A DNA stretch of 20,848 bases, from assembly GCA_023391155.1 (NCBI GenBank), contig JAEWBM010000050.1, positions 1 to 20,848 of the forward strand. The letters are read 5' to 3'. The notes under the pieces were generated by a model, which saw only the letters and a list, made by a program, of their open reading frames with translations, searched no databases and was not told where the DNA came from. Positions 8,294 through 16,204 of this stretch are shown one piece after another. The translations under genes and the position numbers were made by a program. Positions within the stretch are counted from its first letter, which is position 1. Every line of letters starts with the position of its first letter. The stretch comes from Acidobacteriota bacterium (GTDB lineage: Bacteria > Acidobacteriota > Blastocatellia > Pyrinomonadales > Pyrinomonadaceae).

Positions 8294-9421
8294 TTACGGT
8301 TGCGGAGAAGGCTGCGGATCCGGTTCGCCTCGCCTCTTTAGCTTTGGCGGCCCGCTGTCTGATGATGTCGAGACCCCGTCCGGATCGGCCGGATTCGTCT
8401 CGTCGGGTGCCGGCTGCCTTCGCTTGAGCGTCGGCCTTCCGGCCTCTTCTTCCATATCGCTGACCACACCGGCCCGTGCGTTCGTAAGCTTCATCAAATG
8501 GGCTTTCACACGCTGAAACTCAGACGTGCTGATGATATATTCCTCACGTTCCGGGAAACGGCCAACGAGTTCGAGGCTTGCATCGCGTCGGTCGAGCGAC
8601 TGTGGATGCGACGAAAAGATCTTAGCGAGCGTGCCCGGCTTTTTCTTGTTCTTTTCGTTAAGCTTTTCGAACATGGTCGCCATGCCGGTTGGGTCATAAC
8701 CCGCGGCATAAAGATATTGAACACCTAGCATATCGGCTTCGCGTTCCGCACCGCGGCTGAACTGCAGGAAGCTCAGAAGCTGTCCCAGGCCGCCCGCGTT
8801 TTGCGCGACCGCACTTGCTATACCGCCGCCAAAGATGATGGTCGCCAGCAATCCGTAGTTGATCGCCTGTAGCTTGCCCTGATTTTCCATCGCGTGACGG
8901 GCCGCAACGTGAGCGATCTCGTGCGACATAACGCCGGCGAGCTCGGCTTCGTTATCGGCGGCAAGGATGAGGCCGCGGTTAACAAAGAAATATCCGCCCG
9001 GAAGCGCAAAGGCATTAACCTCGTCGCTGTCGATCACTTTGATGGTGAACGGGATCTTCGCATCGGAATGAAGGACAAGGTTTTGCCCGACTCGATTAAT
9101 GTATTCGGTTACGATCGGGTCTTCGACGAGCTTTGCCGACTGCTCAACTTCAAGTGCGAGCTGGCGGCCGAGAGCGATCTCCTTTTCCTGAGAGCCGCCG
9201 AGCCATCCAAAGAACTTGTCGGTACCGCTGTTGATCTTACGCTTGCCGATCTGTGTAGGGTCTTCCTTAGTGGAAAGGGGTTTGCCGGTCTGTTGAGCAA
9301 CAGCCGATTTGCCGTCTTCCGTCTGGGCCGCGACCGATATCGGGAAAAAGCCGACAGCACCAATTAAGACAGCGTACATCGCGATCAGAGCTGCTGTACG
9401 GCGGATCGGTTCAAAACGCAT
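8294..9421 (-). CDS. M48 family metalloprotease (BepA/LoiP-like), secreted
   Basis: 375-aa zinc protease. The ATG at 9421 is chosen over an upstream GTG at 9466 because GGAGG lies at good spacing and a signal peptide begins at once (hydrophobic stretch ending FFPISVAAQ). The zinc site is HEIAH (167-171), with the third ligand in EREAD (about E228). This is the HExxH...E arrangement of M48 peptidases. Relatives in E. coli (BepA, LoiP) work in the periplasm on outer-membrane protein quality control, which fits the nearby BamD-like gene. The usual C-terminal TPR part of BepA is missing. Instead there is a disordered Pro/Asp/Ser-rich tail with two PxLKRR motifs. A good promoter lies at 9450-9478. 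Confidence 0.9.
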   Translation of the reverse strand: MRFEPIRRTAALIAMYAVLIGAVGFFPISVAAQTEDGKSAVAQQTGKPLSTKEDPTQIGKRKINSGTDKFFGWLGGSQEKEIALGRQLALEVEQSAKLVEDPIVTEYINRVGQNLVLHSDAKIPFTIKVIDSDEVNAFALPGGYFFVNRGLILAADNEAELAGVMSHEIAHVAARHAMENQGKLQAINYGLLATIIFGGGIASAVAQNAGGLGQLLSFLQFSRGAEREADMLGVQYLYAAGYDPTGMATMFEKLNEKNKKKPGTLAKIFSSHPQSLDRRDASLELVGRFPEREEYIISTSEFQRVKAHLMKLTNARAGVVSDMEEEAGRPTLKRRQPAPDETNPADPDGVSTSSDSGPPKLKRRGEPDPQPSPQP

Positions 9422-9449
9422 ATAACCTCCGGGTTGTGATTCTGGTTTA

Positions 9450-9478
9450 ATACTAAATTTATTCACGGTCTAAATCAA
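9450..9478 (-). promoter_or_regulatory. Sigma70-type promoter of the M48 gene
   Basis: On the minus strand, TTGATT (9478-9473) and TAGTAT (9455-9450) are separated by exactly 17 nt. Each matches its consensus hexamer at 4 of 6 bases. The region is AT-rich. The start codon lies about 29 nt downstream, with GGAGG in the leader. Confidence 0.65.
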
Positions 9479-9564
9479 TAATTCTTTGATGCAGGTCACG
9501 TCAATTTCGTTGCGGTGCCGATCGGGAGCGAAAAAGAGGGCAAGGACGGCACAAATGAAATTCT

Positions 9565-9592
9565 TTCGCACAAAGCCAAAAATTGATACAAT
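9565..9592 (+). promoter_or_regulatory. Possible promoter of the large ATPase gene
   Basis: TTCGCA (9565-9570) and TACAAT (9587-9592) are 16 nt apart. The -10 is good (5 of 6), the -35 partial (4 of 6). It would give a leader of roughly 95 nt before the ATG at 9693. An 8-bp inverted repeat flanks it: CGGCACAA at 9547-9554 and TTGTGCCG at 9605-9612. Confidence 0.4.
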
Positions 9593-9692
9593 GTGAGATG
9601 GCTGTTGTGCCGGCCCTACCGTCTTTGCATATTTGGATGTTCCTCAGCCACATCTGCGATGCCCGATCGAGGCAAAATTTAACACTAGAAAA

Positions 9693-12600
9693 ATGAAACG
9701 GCTTCAGGAGAAAGTTAAGGATATCGTTGACGTTCGCACGTTTCCCGGGATCTCGGACTACACGGGAGATCCGGAATCGGTGCTTTCGGCATATTGCTTT
9801 ACGGACAGCACATCTGCCCTGATGGCAAAGTGGCTGGATGCCGCGGGACGGATCACCGAGAATTCCGGCGGAGCGCTTGCGCTTGCGGGCTACCGAGGTG
9901 TAGGAAAGAGCCACTTTCTCGCGGCCCTCGGGGCTGTTCTCTCAAAGCCGGACCTAAGATCGCGGGTACAGGATTCGCACGTGAGTGCCTCGGCATTGTC
10001 GCTGATGCGTCGGCGGTATCCGGTCGTGCGTGTTCGCCGCGGACTAAAAGGCACATTGCTCGAAGAGCTCTATGACGGTGTAGTGGCAGAGTTTGGCGAG
10101 GAAACACCGTTTCCGTTAGATTCGGCTACAGAGCTGTTGGCTGCCGCAGCGGAGAGGGTCGGCGACCTTCCGTTGATAGTGATCGTTGACACCGCAATGG
10201 AGCGAACTTCGCGGGTTACGCGGGATGACGGCCCGGTCTTGGGTGAACTCGCTGAGGCGGCAAAAGGCCGGAATGTAATGCTCTGTTTGGCTCTGGATGA
10301 TGATATTTCAGGGGCGGACGGGACGAATGCGGCGATCGCCAGGACATATTCGATCGATTTCCTGGACCAGGAACATCTTTACAAGGTCGTAAACACTCAC
10401 GTATTTCCGAAGAATAGCGATGTAGATCCGGTGATCGGGGACATTTACGAATTTTTCCGATCGGTCGTGCCGAATTTCCGCTGGAGCTCGCAGAAATTCT
10501 CTTTGCTTTACCCGCTGCATCCCGGCATCCTCGAGGTCGCGCCATATGTAAGGCTTTTCGTTCAGGATTTCGCTTTGCTGGGGTTCGCGTCCGAAGCAGG
10601 AAAGCGGATACTCGGGCGCCCGGCTAATTCGCTCATCGCATTTGACGAGGTCTTTGACGCTGCCGAGGCGAGCCTGAGGAAAATGGCGGATCTTGAGGAC
10701 GCTTTCGCCGCTTACGACAAGCTCAACAGCGAAGTGGTCGCGAAGATCCCCGTGATCCAGAGGCTGCAGGCAAAGCTCATCTTAAAGGCATTGCTTCTGC
10801 TTTCGCTCGATGGCAGAGGTGCGACCGCTGAGGACATCTGTGCGGCGATGCTGATCTATGATGAAGCCGATCCGCCAAAAGCTGCAGACGGGGTCAAGGG
10901 CATCATTGAGCAGTTTTCGGCGGCGTTGCCGGATGACATCGCGGTCCGTCAGTTTGGCGGCGACGATGTTTATTACAGTTTCCGCGTCAGCAGCAAGGAT
11001 GATCTGAACGTCGCCCTGCAAGAGGCGGTCGAGGGCCTCGGTTCGGAAGTGGTGCCTGCCACGCTTCGGCGGATGATGCAGGACCGCTACTCAGATTTTT
11101 CGGTATCGGACACCGCCGGAGCGGGGCGCTACATGATGGATTGCCCGATCCAGTGGAGGGGCAGCATTCGGCGAGGTTCGGTTACGCTCATAGAGAGCGG
11201 AGCGGCGAATCCCGCATCACCAGCGAGGGATGAGTTCCTTGATTGGGAAGCGATGATCACCTTCGACCCGGATGGTTCTACCGGAGATGCCGAGGGACAA
11301 ACGGCCCGTGTCCTGTGGAGAGCAGGCGAGCTAAGGGCTGATGAGGTCGAAACGATCACACGCTACCACGCCCTGCAGTTCGACACCGGCCTGATCGAAA
11401 AATTCGGCACCGACATTCGCCCTTCGGCGCATGCACACAGGGTCGCGGTCGAGAAAATATTCGACCGCGTGATGCTCGAGAGCGGAAAGTTGACGATCGA
11501 CGGGTTCGACTACAATTTTTCGGAGCCTGCTAAAGGTGCCCGCACCTTGTCGGATCTGTTCTCAGTAATGCTCGAGCCTCTTTTCGAAACGCGCTTTCCC
11601 CAGCATCCCGTTTTTGGCGATCGCCTCGGGATGAGCGAAGTGTCGAACCTGGTAATGGACTTCTACGTCGGCTCCAAGCGAAACCTCGACGAGGCCCAAT
11701 CGCTTGCCGAGGCCTTTGCGGAACCGTTGGGGTTGACACAGCGGGGCGAAAAGGGCCTTGAGCCCGCACCACTGGAAGAGATCGAAAAGCTGGACACTGT
11801 TTCGGCCGTTCTGGGGCTTTGCTCGTCAGGCGGGTCGGAAGTGGTGCCGCTTGGGGACATCTATCGCGAACTTCGGCAGCCGCCCTTTGGGCTTACTCGC
11901 GAGGCCCAGCATCTCATCCTCGCCTCGCTTGTTGCTGAGCGGAGGATCGAATTCGTTACATCACAGGGCGACCGCATCGGTGCCCGATCGCTCGATCTGC
12001 GAATCGTTTGGGACGATATTGTCGGGGTAATGGGTACAGCGTCTTCGACGGTATCGAGCGAACTATTGGTACGTTGGGCACGCATTTTAAGCGGCGACGA
12101 CAAGATCAAATCCGTTTCGGACAATAAAGACCGGTCCCTCGTGATGAACGGCGCGAGTGCGTTTCTTGAGGAATGGGACAGGCTCGCGGTCTTGAGCAGG
12201 TTCGACGAGGTCTCAGAGGTCTATATAAACACGCGCGAGTGGGCACGAGCCTCGAGAGTGAAAGACACCCTGGGAGCCGCGGCCGATGCACTGCGCGAAG
12301 CGGTCGCAAACCCGTCGGACCTGGAGCATGCACTCAGTACTGTCGCCCATATCTTTTCGGATTCCGAAGCCGAATATGCCAAGAGCCTGGACGCCGCTGC
12401 AGAGCTTGGCCATTTTCTCGATGCCGCTGATGAGTATCAGCGGGTCAGCTCTTACATCGCTGCTGCGGAGTTTTCGGACGATACGGAAATTGAAAAGGTC
12501 CGAACCGCGTTGATCGCATCGCTCGATATGGCGTTACTTGAACCGTCTGAAACGCGAAACCGCGAAGTCGGTTATCTTTGGGAGCGTTTTCAACGAGCTT

Positions 12601-13217
12601 ATTCTGAGAATTTCGTGACGCGCCACGACAGCGTGATGCGTTCGCATGATCTGCAGGAGAAATTCGACGAGATCTGCCGCTCGGACGTTTGGCGGGAATA
12701 TCAGGAGCTGTCCGATCTGCCGATCTTTAGCCGCGTTGGGGCGCGCACGGCGGCTGCCCTTACTAAACGGCTTGAGGAACTCGACTGCAAGTTTGAGGTC
12801 CGACGTGCGATAGCTGAACAGCCGACGTGCATCTGTTCATTTAGATTGGGCAGCGAGCCGGAGTGGCGCGACCTTCCGTCCGAGCTTTGGGGGACGGTCT
12901 CGCGAGCTCTTGAACGGTTTCGCGTGTTTCTCGCCCGGCCGCACAATCCAGTGCTACCCGCACTCGGAGCCATCGCCGAGGGAGCTTCCAATTCTGAAAA
13001 GGCGGTCGCGGCCCGCGAGCTGATAGAAATGTTCCAGAGCGACGAACCTATCCCGCGATTTTCCATGGACCAGGTGCTTGTCCTGCGTTCGGTCATACTC
13101 GAGCTGGGCCTTGGGACGGAAGCTGCAATGGATCCGAATGCTGAGTCGCCCTTTCATTTGCTCGACGGCCTCGATGCCGAAACGATCGTTGAGGACGCCG
13201 TGATCGTTGAGATCTGA
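9693..13217 (+). CDS. Large orphan P-loop ATPase, BrxC/PglY/DUF6079-like
   Basis: 1174 aa when started at the ATG at 9693; a TTG at 9633 would add 20 residues. No strong Shine-Dalgarno is seen. Walker A is GYRGVGKSH (about 66-74). Walker B is LIVIVD (161-166), followed by Thr rather than the usual Glu, with E170 four residues on. A sensor-like strand NVMLCLALDDD follows, and YPLHP occurs at 273-277. GxGKSH plus a downstream PLHP are features I associate with BrxC/PglY and DUF6079 giant ATPases. The C-terminal two thirds are mixed helical/strand sequence without a recognised domain; no membrane segment or signal peptide is seen. BrxC/PglY act in BREX/Pgl phage defence, but no methyltransferase, PglZ or BrxL gene is nearby, so the role is unknown. 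It is transcribed alone, divergent from M48, with its own possible promoter. Confidence 0.65.
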   Translation: MKRLQEKVKDIVDVRTFPGISDYTGDPESVLSAYCFTDSTSALMAKWLDAAGRITENSGGALALAGYRGVGKSHFLAALGAVLSKPDLRSRVQDSHVSASALSLMRRRYPVVRVRRGLKGTLLEELYDGVVAEFGEETPFPLDSATELLAAAAERVGDLPLIVIVDTAMERTSRVTRDDGPVLGELAEAAKGRNVMLCLALDDDISGADGTNAAIARTYSIDFLDQEHLYKVVNTHVFPKNSDVDPVIGDIYEFFRSVVPNFRWSSQKFSLLYPLHPGILEVAPYVRLFVQDFALLGFASEAGKRILGRPANSLIAFDEVFDAAEASLRKMADLEDAFAAYDKLNSEVVAKIPVIQRLQAKLILKALLLLSLDGRGATAEDICAAMLIYDEADPPKAADGVKGIIEQFSAALPDDIAVRQFGGDDVYYSFRVSSKDDLNVALQEAVEGLGSEVVPATLRRMMQDRYSDFSVSDTAGAGRYMMDCPIQWRGSIRRGSVTLIESGAANPASPARDEFLDWEAMITFDPDGSTGDAEGQTARVLWRAGELRADEVETITRYHALQFDTGLIEKFGTDIRPSAHAHRVAVEKIFDRVMLESGKLTIDGFDYNFSEPAKGARTLSDLFSVMLEPLFETRFPQHPVFGDRLGMSEVSNLVMDFYVGSKRNLDEAQSLAEAFAEPLGLTQRGEKGLEPAPLEEIEKLDTVSAVLGLCSSGGSEVVPLGDIYRELRQPPFGLTREAQHLILASLVAERRIEFVTSQGDRIGARSLDLRIVWDDIVGVMGTASSTVSSELLVRWARILSGDDKIKSVSDNKDRSLVMNGASAFLEEWDRLAVLSRFDEVSEVYINTREWARASRVKDTLGAAADALREAVANPSDLEHALSTVAHIFSDSEAEYAKSLDAAAELGHFLDAADEYQRVSSYIAAAEFSDDTEIEKVRTALIASLDMALLEPSETRNREVGYLWERFQRAYSENFVTRHDSVMRSHDLQEKFDEICRSDVWREYQELSDLPIFSRVGARTAAALTKRLEELDCKFEVRRAIAEQPTCICSFRLGSEPEWRDLPSELWGTVSRALERFRVFLARPHNPVLPALGAIAEGASNSEKAVAARELIEMFQSDEPIPRFSMDQVLVLRSVILELGLGTEAAMDPNAESPFHLLDGLDAETIVEDAVIVEI

Positions 13218-13259
13218 CATCAATTTCTAAACACCTCAAATACATAGTATTTTAAGAGG

Positions 13260-14132
13260 ATGCAGCCGATCTGTATCGTCGGACCCGGCCGAATCGGAGG
13301 GTCCCTCGCGATCGCATTCTCAAAGGCGTGCTATCGGGTCACGGTAGCGGTCCGTGATCTCTCGCGCCTGAGGCCGGAGCTAGGGGAGCGGATCGTTAGT
13401 GTCGAACTTACCGATCTTCCTTCGGTCGATGCGGAAGTCTTTTTTCTGGGCGGTCCTGACACCGAGATCGAGAGAGCTGCGGCTGGCATCGCACCTTTGT
13501 TAAGTGGCGGAAGATGTGTACTCCACACTAGCGGTTCGTTGGATTCCTCGCTGCTCCATCCATTTCGCGACAGGGGAATAGCAGCGGCGTCGATGCATCC
13601 GCTCGTATCTATAAGCGATCCCCACTCGGGAAGCGAGATGCTCGCGGGGAAATACTTTTGTATCGAAGGCGACACTGCCGCTGGTGATGTGGCCAGCGGC
13701 CTGGCGCGCGCAATAGGCGGAAAGCCCTTTACGATCGGCACGGAATACAAGCCGCTTTATCACGCATCTGCCGTTATGGCGGCCGGTAATATGGCGGCGC
13801 TTTTTAATATGGCGGCGGAAATGCTCGCCAAGTGCGGCGTCGAGCGCAAAGCAGCTAACGACATGTTGATGCCGCTGACGAGGAGCGCCCTGAGAAACAT
13901 CGAAGATGTTCAGCCGGGAGAAGGGTTGACCGGGAGTTTCGCTCGGTTTGACGCGGCAGCCTTTGAACGCCATATGGCATCTATCGACCAAAATATATCG
14001 CCCGAGATCCGTGAGACGTTTATCCTGCTTGGCGAATACACAGCAAGGATCTCTGCGGCTGCCCAGGGGCGCGAAGGTGACGTCGCGGAGCTGCTTGAAA
14101 AGATAAAGATAGCGAAAGGTTTCGGCGAGTGA
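13260..14132 (+). CDS. Rossmann-fold/DUF2520 oxidoreductase-like protein
   Basis: 290-aa predicted NAD(P)-binding protein. The N-terminus has a beta strand and dinucleotide loop, IVGPGRIGGSLA (GxGxxG at 8-13). VFFLGGPDTEIE and a Ser/His-rich stretch with HTSGSLDSS and MHPLVSISD follow. The C-terminal half is helical with KPLYHASAVMAAGN, typical of the DUF2520 domain joined to a ketopantoate reductase- or F420-oxidoreductase-like Rossmann domain. Some such proteins have been linked to ketopantoate reduction, but no pantothenate gene is nearby, so the substrate is unassigned. AAGAGG abuts the ATG with no spacing, which is unusual. The gene follows the ATPase after 42 nt and precedes fur by 18 nt. 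Confidence 0.8.
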   Translation: MQPICIVGPGRIGGSLAIAFSKACYRVTVAVRDLSRLRPELGERIVSVELTDLPSVDAEVFFLGGPDTEIERAAAGIAPLLSGGRCVLHTSGSLDSSLLHPFRDRGIAAASMHPLVSISDPHSGSEMLAGKYFCIEGDTAAGDVASGLARAIGGKPFTIGTEYKPLYHASAVMAAGNMAALFNMAAEMLAKCGVERKAANDMLMPLTRSALRNIEDVQPGEGLTGSFARFDAAAFERHMASIDQNISPEIRETFILLGEYTARISAAAQGREGDVAELLEKIKIAKGFGE

Positions 14133-14150
14133 TAAGATTTTAGTATAGGA

Positions 14151-14672
14151 ATGACGGGAAAAGAGGAGAAATTCAGCAAGGAACGAGAGATATTCCTTGA
14201 GCATATCCAAAAGGCCGGCCTGCGGCGAACGGGGCAGCGGGATCTAATTCTCGAGACATTTTTGGATACCGAGGAACATCTGACAAGCGAGGACCTGTAT
14301 CGGCTGGTGAGCAAGGAAGATCCATCGATCGGCCATACGACGGTATATCGGACCCTGAAACTTTTGACGGAGGCGGGCCTGGCTCGGGAGGTACGTTTCG
14401 GAGATAACAAGACATATTACGAGCACCATTACGATCACGAGCACCACGATCACATGATCTGCACGGAGTGCGGAAAGGTCATCGAATTCTTTTCCCAGGA
14501 GATAGAAAATCTGCAGGATGAAATGGCAGCGAAATTTGGGTTCGCACTTTCGCATCATAGTTTGCGTATGTGGGGGCTGTGCTCCGAATGCCAGGCGAAG
14601 AGCAAGGATGCGAACGTTCCGCCTTCGGGTGCTCAACCGCGGGTCAAGGTGAGAACGGTCATGGGCAGTTAG
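14151..14672 (+). CDS. Fur-family metal-responsive transcription regulator
   Basis: 173-aa Fur-type repressor: a winged helix (about 10-90) with GHTTVYRTLKLL as recognition region, then the metal-binding dimer domain. The His-rich HHYDHEHHDH (92-101) is the regulatory metal site of Fur proteins, and C104/C107 plus C144/C147 form the structural zinc site. The tail from about 150 is a non-conserved extension. By sequence alone it cannot be split reliably between Fur, Zur and PerR. A ferredoxin-like gene starts 3 nt after its stop, which suggests iron or oxidative-stress control. No clear Fur-box palindrome was found upstream. The ribosome-binding signal (TAGGA) is close to the ATG. Confidence 0.92.
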   Translation: MTGKEEKFSKEREIFLEHIQKAGLRRTGQRDLILETFLDTEEHLTSEDLYRLVSKEDPSIGHTTVYRTLKLLTEAGLAREVRFGDNKTYYEHHYDHEHHDHMICTECGKVIEFFSQEIENLQDEMAAKFGFALSHHSLRMWGLCSECQAKSKDANVPPSGAQPRVKVRTVMGS

Positions 14673-14674
14673 TT

Positions 14675-15337
14675 ATGAAAGAAGCTGATATTGTTTTTGA
14701 AAGAGAGAATCGCGAGGGTGTTGTCCCGGTAGGCACATACCTGATCGATGCCGCAAAGAGGCTGGGCATCCGCCCCGAGATGCCGTGTGATATAGATGCT
14801 AAGCAACATTTCTGCAAAGTATCGATCAAGCAGGGCGAGGGGCATCTGTCGCATCCGACCCGTGTCGAAAAGAAATATTTCGAAGGTGACATGGGCGATC
14901 GGCGATTGGGCTGCCAGGTAAAGATCGATTCGCTCGGAGAGATCAGAATTATGACAGAATCGAAGGCCGAGGCCGAAGACAAAGAAAAGCAGGAGCAGGA
15001 TGAGAAGGTGAAGGAAGAGGAGTATATCAAGGATTTCGCCGCGATGCCGCTCGAGAAAAAGATCGCCAACCTGGTAAAGCTGGAAGCGATGGCCCTCGGC
15101 GACACGCTCACTTATATCGGCAATGCTCCTTACGTGGTTTTTGATAAGGTACTGGACGTGATGGCCGGGTTCGGGCTGAAGATGCACGAAGAGGAAAAGG
15201 CGGCGACCCGCCCGGAAGAGCACATTAAAGAAAATGGAAACGGAGATGGCGGGGCGGCCGCGGCAGCCGCACCGGAGCCGGATGTTCCGTCCGTAGACGA
15301 CATCATCGAACCGGAGATACCGGAAGAGAAAGCATAG
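14675..15337 (+). CDS. Ferredoxin-like protein with incomplete [2Fe-2S] site and charged C-terminal extension
   Basis: 220-aa protein started at the ATG at 14675, two bases after the fur stop codon, so probably translationally coupled. Residues 1-95 resemble the plant-type ferredoxin fold: VPVGTYLIDAAKRLGI, then EMPC (C38), HFCKVSI (C47) and RRLGCQV (C80). The family pattern is C-x5-C-x2-C plus a distant Cys. Here the second position is Gln44, so only three of four expected ligands are present; His45 is adjacent. A highly charged, probably helical linker follows (95-120), then a conserved-looking helical region (121-172) and an Ala/Pro/Glu-rich tail. Whether it binds a cluster is uncertain. 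It could also be a structural descendant. Confidence 0.7.
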   Translation: MKEADIVFERENREGVVPVGTYLIDAAKRLGIRPEMPCDIDAKQHFCKVSIKQGEGHLSHPTRVEKKYFEGDMGDRRLGCQVKIDSLGEIRIMTESKAEAEDKEKQEQDEKVKEEEYIKDFAAMPLEKKIANLVKLEAMALGDTLTYIGNAPYVVFDKVLDVMAGFGLKMHEEEKAATRPEEHIKENGNGDGGAAAAAAPEPDVPSVDDIIEPEIPEEKA

Positions 15338-15344
15338 GAAGGAT

Positions 15345-16199
15345 TTGAGCGACACTTCATTACAGAAGCGCGTCCCGGGGACGATCAAAGAAAAGGGCCA
15401 GTATGTGCTCGCCTTCGGGATAATCGCGTCCATGCTGCTAGTCGCGCAGATCCCGCTGTTCGTCGTTTTCTTTTTCGGAGTGTTCGCTTACCTCGTTCTT
15501 AAAATGCTTGCAACGGGGTCGCGTTCGGATACCCGTGAGATCTTTGAGTTCTACCTTACGGCGAATGAGATGCTTCGGGATGACGACCGGCGGTGGTTCG
15601 GCTTTGAACTTACCGAGGCGATACAGCGCGGCGAAGAGATCGTCCGTCGCATGAGTGCCGCTCCGCCGCTTTTGCATTTCACGCTCGGCGCCCTTTACAA
15701 CAAGGCGGGCGATCACAAGGCGGCCGTGAAGTATCTTTCAGAGGTCCTAGAGCGAGAGAACGGCGGCGAAGGGGCGTATGTCTACCCAACGCCGGAGCTG
15801 CGAAACTACGTAAAAGTTTTGCGGAAGATCGAGCGTGAACCGGCCGACGCTCCGCTGACCTCTGCCGCCGTGAGAGCGCTTGAGCGGACCCGCCGTTTGC
15901 GTGGAGCGGCCCTGCTGGAAGAGAGCCGTGTGAAATTTGCCAACGGTTTGCCGCCCGCAAAACCTGCGGACGCTGAGGCAAAGGAAGAGCAGCCGAGCCC
16001 GGAGTACTTCGAAACACTCGTACCCGCATCTTATTCGGGCGAGCCATCGGACCGTGAACGGGAGCGGCCGCGGGAAAGCGTTGTGCCGAAACAGGCAAGG
16101 GCGAACGGCAAAAAAGAAGAGACGAACGAAGACCCCTACGCAGACCGTAAACCGATCTCAGAAGTCCTTCACGATATCTACGACAAGAACGTTGGCTGA
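15345..16199 (+). CDS. Membrane-anchored TPR-like protein, TTG start
   Basis: 284-aa protein of unknown function. The start is TTG at 15345, preceded by AGGAAGGA (15336-15343) and located just after the ferredoxin-like stop. Two closely spaced hydrophobic helices form a likely membrane hairpin (about 20-54). A cytoplasmic region with TPR-like helices follows (about 85-135, including LHFTLGALYNKAGDHKAAVKYL). The C-terminal 90 residues are charged and probably disordered (Pro/Glu/Arg/Lys). The tight spacing puts it in the DUF2520-fur-ferredoxin operon. It ends 5 nt from the convergent MscS gene with no hairpin between. Confidence 0.75.
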   Translation: MSDTSLQKRVPGTIKEKGQYVLAFGIIASMLLVAQIPLFVVFFFGVFAYLVLKMLATGSRSDTREIFEFYLTANEMLRDDDRRWFGFELTEAIQRGEEIVRRMSAAPPLLHFTLGALYNKAGDHKAAVKYLSEVLERENGGEGAYVYPTPELRNYVKVLRKIEREPADAPLTSAAVRALERTRRLRGAALLEESRVKFANGLPPAKPADAEAKEEQPSPEYFETLVPASYSGEPSDRERERPRESVVPKQARANGKKEETNEDPYADRKPISEVLHDIYDKNVG

Positions 16200-16204
16200 A
16201 TATC

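Noticed and set aside
9693..13217. A BREX or Pgl defence locus
   Set aside because: Only a BrxC/PglY-like ATPase is seen. No PglX methyltransferase, PglZ, BrxA/B or BrxL gene lies in the window.
13500..14210. Minus-strand open frame of 236 codons over the DUF2520 gene
   Set aside because: Antisense to a gene with a clear GxGxxG Rossmann motif, and no domain is seen in it.
14669..15433. Long minus-strand open frame (254 codons) across the ferredoxin-like gene
   Set aside because: It mirrors a well-supported + strand gene with domain motifs, and its own translation shows no recognisable domain.
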